Assembly: GCA_020025915.1 (NCBI GenBank)
Contig: JAHHRH010000048.1
Coordinates: 1 to 10,330 of the forward strand
Length of the DNA: 10,330 nucleotides
From: Sutterella sp.
GTDB taxonomy: Bacteria > Pseudomonadota > Gammaproteobacteria > Burkholderiales > Burkholderiaceae_F
Direction of reading: 5' to 3'
Of this stretch, positions 5,672 to 10,330 are shown piece by piece (the first letter of the stretch is position 1; each line of letters starts with the position of its first letter). The notes beneath the pieces were generated by a model. The model was given only the letters and a program-made list of their open reading frames with translations. It made no database searches and had not been told where the DNA came from. Position numbers and translations under genes: made by a program.

Positions 5672-7689
5672 AATGGACAGACGATAGTTCAAGTGGTGTG
5701 TCGTCAAACCGCCTTTGTTCTTGGCGACCAGCTTGGGAAGGCATGAGTGCCATAGCCGGGGTTGCAGGGAGCTTGACGACGGCCATGGTTGTGCCAGGCA
5801 CTTTTGGAGTGGCAGTAAGTTGTGCTTTGGGGCTATTTGCGATGGCACGAGCTGTGGAAGCGGGCGTGACGCTTGCAAAGCGAGTGCCATTGGCAGGCTT
5901 TGCGCCAATGTTTATCAATTACCAAATGCTTGTCAATCTATTGAAAAGCAAAGCCTCAGGTAAAAAGAACTTCAAAATCAAACCGATTGGCCCCGCTTGG
6001 CTTGAGCGCTATGATATGGCGAGCAAAGCCTTCATGGGTGAGATGATTTTGGACGCGCGTCGAGAGGGACCAAAGATTGATTCGCTTTGGTTAGGTCGTG
6101 GCTTTCAGTGGTTGCCGCGTCACGCACAAGCGCTTTATGAACTGACGAACTCACCAATTGATCCCGTACGGTTACCTAAAAAGGTTCGCAAAGTTTGTCG
6201 AATGCCCAATGCTTTGAGATCAGGCGACATTGGTAATCCGATCCTTCATGGGGTAGGTGCACACGAAGAAGATGACCTTTTAAGGCCTCTGAGTAGCTTA
6301 GGGGGTGGCACTTTGATTGTCGGCACCACGCAGGCAGGTAAAGGCGTGATGCTTACAAGCCTTATTGCGCAAGCGATCTTTCGTGGGGAACCTGTGATCA
6401 TTATTGACCCGAAGAGTTCTAAGCGTCTTCGTGGTGCCATTTGGCACGCGGCCAAAATGGCAGGACGTGCTATGCCCTTAGAATTTCATCCAGCTTTTCC
6501 TGAACGAGGGGTGCGTCTTGATCCGTTAGGCGCTTGGACGCGTCCGACTGAACTCGCGACCCGTATTGCGGCCGTCTTGCCGCCAGACAGTGGGGCATTC
6601 GGGAACTTCGCATGGATGGCTGTGAACGTGGCTGTTGAGGGGCTCTTTTATGTTACTGAACGTCCTTCGCTATTGAGCCTACGAAAGATTCTTGAAGGGG
6701 GTATTGACCGATTGCTCTCAAAAGCCCTTGCGATTAGTTTTGCTAAAGCAGGGATCGACAATTGGGCTCAACAAGTCGATGCGATGGACAAACGTCAGAT
6801 CATTCCGCCCGCAAGTACCACGAGCGTAGAACTCACGGCAGCTGTGCAACTCTGGGAACACACCGTCGGCAAAGATGTGGATGACCCGGGTAACGCCGTC
6901 ATTGGCGGCATGATTGCAGTCTTTAGGCATAACCGTGAGCACTACGCAAAAATTACTGCGTCACTCCAGCCCATTTTGTCGATGTTGACCGCAGGAACAT
7001 TGGCTAAAAGCTTTTCGCCTGACCCCTTTGATCCAGACGATGATCGTCCGATTGTGACTGTCGAACGCGTTGTTGAAGCAGGGGATATTCTCTATTTGGG
7101 ACTGGACGCGTTGCCTGATAGCACTGTGGCGGGCGCTCTAGGATCCATCATTTTAGCCGACCTGACGGCCTATGCGGGTAAACGTTATAACCGAGGAGAA
7201 TCCGGGACGGACGTTGGTCGCGTTTCGTTATTCGTCGACGAAACCGCCAACGTAATCAATATACCTATGATTGAGTTACTCAATAAAGGGCTTGAAGCTG
7301 GTATTCAAGTCACAGCAGCAATGCAGACCGTGAGTGACTTGGCAGCGCGTTTAGGCAGTGAAACACGCGCACGAATGGCCTTAGGGAACTTTAATAACCT
7401 TATCGCTTTGAGGTCTAAAGACCGTGTAACGCAAGATTTCATCTGTGAGACATTTGGCAAAACCACAGTTTGGTCAACGTCAGCAGCCTTGAGTTCGTCG
7501 GCAGACGGTTCGCCCTTGCCAGACTTTAGAGCGTCTGTCACAAGAAGTATTTCCGGGACAAGAATTGAGATTGTTCCACCCGATATGCTTGGCAAACTCC
7601 CCAACACAGAGTTCTTTGCAAGTGTCTCAGGGGGTCGACTCTATAAGGGACGTATCCCCATTTTGGTAGAAGAATTGCCCAATGACTAA
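5668..7689 (+). CDS. traD: TraD-type conjugative coupling protein (T4CP ATPase)
   Basis: 673 aa. A hexameric inner-membrane ATPase that links the relaxase-DNA complex to the type IV secretion channel. The start ATG 5668 overlaps the traI stop (ATGA), with GGAGGAGG (5653-5660) 7 nt upstream, so translation is coupled. The N-terminus has the WRPAWE motif (19-24) and a hydrophobic region (about 27-62) fitting two membrane spans. The ATPase core has Walker A GTTQAGKG (219-226; K225), an IIIDPKSSK segment, Walker B LFVDET (D524-E525), NKGLEAGIQVTAAMQT with Q553, and SDLAARLG. The final residue of Walker A is G rather than T/S; GKG is normal in VirD4/TraG-type coupling proteins, so this is not a defect. 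FHPAFPE..VR.DPL, LRKILEGG and the C-terminal SGGRLYKGRIPIL closely resemble SXT/R391 and IncA/C TraD. Length is usual for the group. Confidence 0.93.
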   Translation: MKWTDDSSSGVSSNRLCSWRPAWEGMSAIAGVAGSLTTAMVVPGTFGVAVSCALGLFAMARAVEAGVTLAKRVPLAGFAPMFINYQMLVNLLKSKASGKKNFKIKPIGPAWLERYDMASKAFMGEMILDARREGPKIDSLWLGRGFQWLPRHAQALYELTNSPIDPVRLPKKVRKVCRMPNALRSGDIGNPILHGVGAHEEDDLLRPLSSLGGGTLIVGTTQAGKGVMLTSLIAQAIFRGEPVIIIDPKSSKRLRGAIWHAAKMAGRAMPLEFHPAFPERGVRLDPLGAWTRPTELATRIAAVLPPDSGAFGNFAWMAVNVAVEGLFYVTERPSLLSLRKILEGGIDRLLSKALAISFAKAGIDNWAQQVDAMDKRQIIPPASTTSVELTAAVQLWEHTVGKDVDDPGNAVIGGMIAVFRHNREHYAKITASLQPILSMLTAGTLAKSFSPDPFDPDDDRPIVTVERVVEAGDILYLGLDALPDSTVAGALGSIILADLTAYAGKRYNRGESGTDVGRVSLFVDETANVINIPMIELLNKGLEAGIQVTAAMQTVSDLAARLGSETRARMALGNFNNLIALRSKDRVTQDFICETFGKTTVWSTSAALSSSADGSPLPDFRASVTRSISGTRIEIVPPDMLGKLPNTEFFASVSGGRLYKGRIPILVEELPND

Positions 7690-7712
7690 AGACGTTAAGA
7701 AAGGTTTAAACG

Positions 7713-8336
7713 ATGAACAGATGGATTGTAATCAGTACCTTTGTGGTGATCTTAGTCATGACAATGTGGTTACCAGCACGTACACCCGCTGAGGTCTTTG
7801 AGCGTCACCTTGTGGCAGATGCCTTGATGATTCGTGAAGGTAACAAGATTGCCTTACCCGAACTCACGGCAACCGTCACTCACCAACTCTTAGAAGGGTT
7901 GGATGCCCTCATTCAAGTGCCCATTGACTATCGTGTAAGGCCTTATGGCGCGGATAGTGAAGTTGATGCATTCAATGAGATTGGTCGCGCAGCTGAGCGA
8001 TCCACCAAGACCGCTTGGGTAAGGTCTCTGAAGAGTTATATCTTGATGGCTTTGCAGCGATTGGCGATTCTTATCACCGCAACGCTAGCGCTTTTGCCTT
8101 TGATTTTGGTGCTCTTGATTGATGGCTGGACGTCCCGACGAATTCGAGAAGCAAACTATCATGCGCCGCAACCAAGTCTTTGGACTGCTAGTCTAACAGG
8201 GCAGTTGGCTTTGATTGGTTTAGGTGTAATTCTTCTACTTACACCAGGGTTTTCGCCCGTATGGTATCCAGTCTTACCGATCACATTAGGGCTTTTGATG
8301 CGAATGACGATGGTGACTTGGCATAGGTTTTTATAA
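7713..8336 (+). CDS. traJ: DUF4400 integrating conjugative element membrane protein (TraJ/OrfJ-like)
   Basis: 207 aa. ATG 7713 has AAGG (7701-7704) 8 nt upstream and follows the traD stop by 23 nt, so it belongs to the same operon. Hydrophobic segments at about 4-20, 112-136, 161-178 and 184-199 suggest four spans in the inner membrane, with a polar loop (about 21-110) that may lie in the periplasm. The segment LLIDGWTSRRIREANYHAP (134-152) after the second span is the typical DUF4400 feature. The family sits next to traD in SXT/R391, IncA/C and the PFL_4697-type ICEs (TIGR03747). Its exact role is unknown; position suggests an accessory to the coupling protein or channel. The name traJ follows SXT/IncA/C use and is unrelated to the F-plasmid regulator TraJ. 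Confidence 0.8.
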   Translation: MNRWIVISTFVVILVMTMWLPARTPAEVFERHLVADALMIREGNKIALPELTATVTHQLLEGLDALIQVPIDYRVRPYGADSEVDAFNEIGRAAERSTKTAWVRSLKSYILMALQRLAILITATLALLPLILVLLIDGWTSRRIREANYHAPQPSLWTASLTGQLALIGLGVILLLTPGFSPVWYPVLPITLGLLMRMTMVTWHRFL

Positions 8337-8346
8337 ATCTAAAACG

Positions 8347-8398
8347 AAAGCACGAGAAATTCTGCAAGGGTCTGGGTCGGATTTTTCGTGCTTTTTTT
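8347..8398 (+). terminator. Intrinsic terminator of the traI-traD-traJ operon
   Basis: AAAGCACGA (8347-8355) pairs with TCGTGCTTT (8386-8394). Three further A-T pairs are possible past a bulged G, and a run of seven T bases (8392-8398) follows. It begins 11 nt after the traJ stop codon. It closes the operon, so the pilus and channel genes that follow traJ in SXT-type elements are not co-transcribed here. Confidence 0.85.
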
Positions 8399-8554
8399 GT
8401 TTTGTGTAATACTGTAATCAAGAATTATAGGTGAAGGCAAATGCTAAGGCCTTAAGATTTTATCTATTGAAAATAAGATGTCAATAGTCACAAAAGAGTA
8501 CCCAATAGGGAATTCTGTTTAATGAAGGGTAAAAATCGTCAAAAGTCGACTGAA

Positions 8555-8573
8555 TAAGAGGCTTAACCTCTTA
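8555..8573 (+). repeat. Perfect 7-bp hairpin in the intergenic region
   Basis: TAAGAGG (8555-8561) pairs with CCTCTTA (8567-8573) around the loop CTTAA. It is followed by a purine-rich stretch containing GGAGAAG twice in tandem (8579-8592), which resembles a Shine-Dalgarno but has no ATG or GTG start at a suitable distance. Confidence 0.4.
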
Positions 8574-8641
8574 AAAGTGGAGAAGGGAGAAGGGTAACAC
8601 ACCAAACCAAAACTGATTGAGGAAGGACGATAACCACAAAC

Positions 8642-8678
8642 AAAGCCGCGAGCTCTTGGGAGTCATCGCGGCTTTTTT
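8642..8678. terminator. Strong, possibly bidirectional, intrinsic terminator
   Basis: AAAGCCGCGA (8642-8651) pairs perfectly over 10 bases with TCGCGGCTTT (8666-8675), with a 14-nt loop and a run of six T on the plus strand (8673-8678). On the minus strand the stem is followed by TTTGTTTG, so it could also end the ATPase gene whose stop lies at 8695-8697. A plus-strand terminator here is not needed by traJ, which already has one at 8347-8398. Confidence 0.8.
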
Positions 8679-8694
8679 GACATGCCATTAACAA

Positions 8695-10005
8695 TTAAAT
8701 AAGGCCCGCCCCATAAAGCGGTAACTTTAAAATTCCGTTCTTAATTGATGCCGGTCCATCACAGAAGAGTACTGCACGCGCTTTAGTCGCAGGACTTGTG
8801 GCTAATGCGCGTTCCAACATAGTACGTCGACCACCGCAAGGTTTCACGTCAATCATCATGGCAGGTTCACCAATTTGATGAACTACAATCGGCACATTAA
8901 AGTTCATGGCATCGTTGTAGCAGTAGGTGAAGTTTCTAAAGCGGTTATTGAGTAATGCCGCTGTGAGGTTCTCCATATAACCCGGGTGAATGTTCTGCCA
9001 ACGATAGTTATAGAGATCTCGGACGTGATCCATGCCTGAAAGCTGCATAAAGAGGCCGGAGTCAAGCATGTAGGCACGGACTTCAGTATCCAAGCGATGC
9101 TCGTCTAATGGTAAAAGCGTAGGCTTCGCTAATTTGACATAGCCACTTCTTTCCATCCATGTGAGTACATCTGTGCACTGCTGTACAGACGAAAAGTCAC
9201 CTAAGAGCGCCTGATCAAATCGACGATTGTTCTTAGCCATTTGGGGCGGCAAACTTAACATCGTGTATTTGGCAGCGTCTTCTGGAACAGGCACGTAAGT
9301 GAAGAGGTCTTTTTGAATAGCCTCAATCGCACGACGCTGATGAAGCGGAATACTCGCAGGACTCTGGTACTTCACGAAGTCGTGCACGACGGACGGGAAG
9401 CCCCCCACCAGAGCATAACGCAAATACATATCACGTAAGCGCTGATCAAGGTCACTGTCAATATTCTTACCTTGCAACATAGCTTCACGAACGCTTTGCG
9501 TCAATTCAGGCGTCCAACGGAACTTCAAAGAAGAATGTGCCCAAAGGTACTCTTCAAAGTCCATGGTGTACATACGGAGTTCAGCGACATGAGGAGCATT
9601 GACATCAGGCGTATTACGCGCACGCTTCATGTCATAGCATGAACTCGTTGCAATCATGTCAAACCGTGGGTCCCCAGCGAGGTTTTCAAGGGCTGCTAAA
9701 ACCTGAGGACAGTCAAAGAGTTCATCAAAGATGATGAGCGTTTCACCCGGGACAATCTTGAGCTTTTTGCACAATGTGCTAATAAACACATTGAGCATTT
9801 TGCTATTGAGCCCTTCATGAAAGAACTGACGATAGTGGGGATTTGAATCAAAACGGAGAATGCCAACATTTTTGTAGTTTTCTTTGGCAAAGGCTTCGAT
9901 AGACGTCGACTTACCGCAACCGCGTGGGCCTTTCACAAATAGGGTAGGGCGATTAGGCATCGCCTTCCAGCGTTTTAAATCGTCGTCAATCTTTCGCTTA
10001 AACAT
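8695..10005 (-). CDS. AAA_14/DUF4143-type ATPase
   Basis: 436 aa from the preferred start. The frame is open to an ATG at 10020, but the ATG at 10005 has GGAGGAG just upstream and yields MFKRKIDDDLKRW, the usual beginning of this family, so I prefer it. It has Walker A GPRGCGKST (26-34) and Walker B LIIFDE (D94-E95), followed by CPQVLAALENLAGDPRFDMIATSS, a typical AAA_14 sensor region. The C-terminal half, ending in ..KLPLYGAGLI, fits DUF4143; its IDVK segment resembles the EVK of a PD-(D/E)XK fold, but whether it can cut DNA is unclear. These ATPases are frequent in gut bacteria and often vary between strains; their function is unknown. It converges on the tra operon and shares no operon with it. 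It is probably cargo or flanking chromosome. Confidence 0.8.
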   Translation of the reverse strand: MFKRKIDDDLKRWKAMPNRPTLFVKGPRGCGKSTSIEAFAKENYKNVGILRFDSNPHYRQFFHEGLNSKMLNVFISTLCKKLKIVPGETLIIFDELFDCPQVLAALENLAGDPRFDMIATSSCYDMKRARNTPDVNAPHVAELRMYTMDFEEYLWAHSSLKFRWTPELTQSVREAMLQGKNIDSDLDQRLRDMYLRYALVGGFPSVVHDFVKYQSPASIPLHQRRAIEAIQKDLFTYVPVPEDAAKYTMLSLPPQMAKNNRRFDQALLGDFSSVQQCTDVLTWMERSGYVKLAKPTLLPLDEHRLDTEVRAYMLDSGLFMQLSGMDHVRDLYNYRWQNIHPGYMENLTAALLNNRFRNFTYCYNDAMNFNVPIVVHQIGEPAMMIDVKPCGGRRTMLERALATSPATKARAVLFCDGPASIKNGILKLPLYGAGLI

Positions 10006-10060
10006 CCTCTCCTCCGTCATGAAGTCTTCGCGTTTGAGTGATTGAAATAGATGATTTTAA

Positions 10061-10089
10061 GAGGATTCTTCGAGCTATTAAGAATCCTT
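10061..10089. repeat. Inverted repeat upstream of the ATPase gene
   Basis: Perfect 9-bp arms AGGATTCTT (10062-10070) and AAGAATCCT (10080-10088) flank a 9-nt centre, with a further G-T pair outside. It sits 56-84 bases upstream of the preferred start of the minus-strand ATPase, where an operator or leader hairpin would act. Confidence 0.45.
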
Positions 10090-10156
10090 ATGCTCTGAAT
10101 ATTTTGGCATTCAAAGAGATACCCCTAATTGTAGGAATAATTCTCAAAAAATCAAG

Positions 10157-10169
10157 AGACAGACTGTCT
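10157..10169. repeat. 13-bp palindrome AGACAG-A-CTGTCT
   Basis: This is a perfect palindrome with one central base. It lies between the arms of the wider TCAAAGAGA/TCTCTTTGA inverted repeat (10111-10187). Such a nested arrangement could be a regulator binding site or part of a recombination site; neither is proven. Confidence 0.35.
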
Positions 10170-10222
10170 GATATCGATTCTCTTTGATGATGTTTAAGGG
10201 TAATAATAACGCGCTTAATTAA

Positions 10223-10330
10223 ATGTCAGCGGCTTATCGTTCTAGGCATTCCAACAGAAAACCCGCATTCATCTTGCATGCGAAGAAAGCCAAGCGAAGC
10301 ATTAAACATCTTCAGCGTAAGCTGGCTCGT
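10223..10330 (+). CDS. Possible start of a small basic protein, cut by the window end
   Basis: From ATG 10223 the frame stays open for 36 codons to the end of the window. The peptide (MSAAYRSRHSNRK..., then KKAKRSIKHLQRKLAR) is very rich in lysine and arginine, like the beginning of some DNA-binding proteins or transposases, but I do not recognise a family. There is no Shine-Dalgarno at a normal distance. The open stretch is short enough to be chance. Confidence 0.25.
   Translation, partial: MSAAYRSRHSNRKPAFILHAKKAKRSIKHLQRKLAR

Larger units (their letters stand above)
8399..8694. other. Intergenic region with possible small RNA
   Basis: No convincing gene. It holds a weak promoter-like pair (TTGTGT 8402-8407, TTATAG 8425-8430, 17-nt spacing), an 11-codon ORF at 8522-8557 (MKGKNRQKSTE, poor ribosome site), a perfect hairpin (8555-8573), a purine-rich tandem repeat (GGAGAAG twice, 8579-8592) and a strong terminator (8642-8678). 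A plus-strand transcript of about 240 nt ending at that terminator would be a small RNA; this is inference, since the promoter is weak. The gap separates convergent genes. Confidence 0.35.
10021..10222. other. AT-rich region with inverted repeats upstream of the DUF4143 ATPase gene
   Basis: I find no credible gene here. Three inverted repeats stand out: AGGATTCTT/AAGAATCCT (10062-10070 with 10080-10088), a 13-bp palindrome AGACAG-A-CTGTCT (10157-10169), and TCAAAGAGA/TCTCTTTGA (10111-10119 with 10179-10187). The promoter of the minus-strand ATPase gene should lie here, but no clear -35/-10 pair is visible on that strand. The base composition is more AT-rich than the tra genes. Confidence 0.4.

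Noticed and set aside
5610..5963. Several overlapping ORFs on both strands around the start of traD
   Set aside because: They overlap coding sequence clearly assigned to traI and traD and have no family features; the local composition leaves several frames open.
6322..6345. Walker A of TraD ending in GKG rather than GKT/S, considered as a broken ATPase
   Set aside because: GKG is the normal form in VirD4/TraG-type coupling proteins, and Walker B and the downstream motifs are intact.
10006..10020. Upstream ATG at 10020 as start of the DUF4143 ATPase
   Set aside because: The next ATG (10005) has GGAGGAG in front of it and gives the usual family N-terminus; the upstream ATG has only a weak site. 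It cannot be fully excluded.
1..10330. tRNA genes, rRNA, CRISPR arrays and insertion sequence ends
   Set aside because: I looked for T-loop motifs, regularly spaced repeats and terminal inverted repeats with target duplications and saw none that hold up by eye.

Overview
The window looks like part of an integrative conjugative element or conjugative plasmid of a proteobacterium. The clearest clue is the run traI-like, traD, DUF4400 (traJ/orfJ-like), which has the gene order and protein resemblance of the SXT/R391 ICE and IncA/C plasmid transfer systems (MOBH group). Host identity cannot be fixed from the sequence. Moderate GC, strong Shine-Dalgarno sites and the style of the proteins suggest a beta- or gammaproteobacterium, possibly gut-associated. 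All family comparisons are from memory, without database searches.

Layout. 1-386 is a non-coding control region with a good sigma70-type promoter (173-201) and a leader of about 180 nt. 387-1463 (+) encodes a CobS/MoxR-like AAA+ ATPase. A spacer (1464-1648) with a probable terminator or attenuator and a possible 29-codon leader ORF leads to 1649-3466 (+), a CobT-like protein with an HExxH region and a complete VWA MIDAS. The two form a CobS/CobT-type pair. After a hairpin-rich spacer come traI-like (3599-5671), traD (5668-7689, ATGA overlap) and traJ-like (7713-8336). They read as one operon that ends at a strong intrinsic terminator (8347-8398). A 358-bp gap with a second strong terminator may hold a small RNA. 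On the minus strand, 8695-10005 encodes an AAA_14/DUF4143-type ATPase that converges on the tra operon and looks like cargo or flanking sequence. The right end is AT-rich, has several inverted repeats, and may contain the start of a small basic ORF.

How it fits together. TraD is the inner-membrane coupling ATPase that would pass the relaxase-DNA complex to a type IV secretion channel, and the DUF4400 protein is its usual membrane neighbour. The CobS/CobT-like pair probably works as an AAA+/VWA remodelling machine of unknown substrate. The most unusual point is the TraI-like protein. It keeps the MOBH relaxase framework, but the histidines expected at the catalytic positions (HHH triad, following H, and HD) are all replaced. 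A palindromic motif, GTCAA-N4/6-TTGAC, sits upstream of both the cobS-like gene and traI, which suggests shared control.
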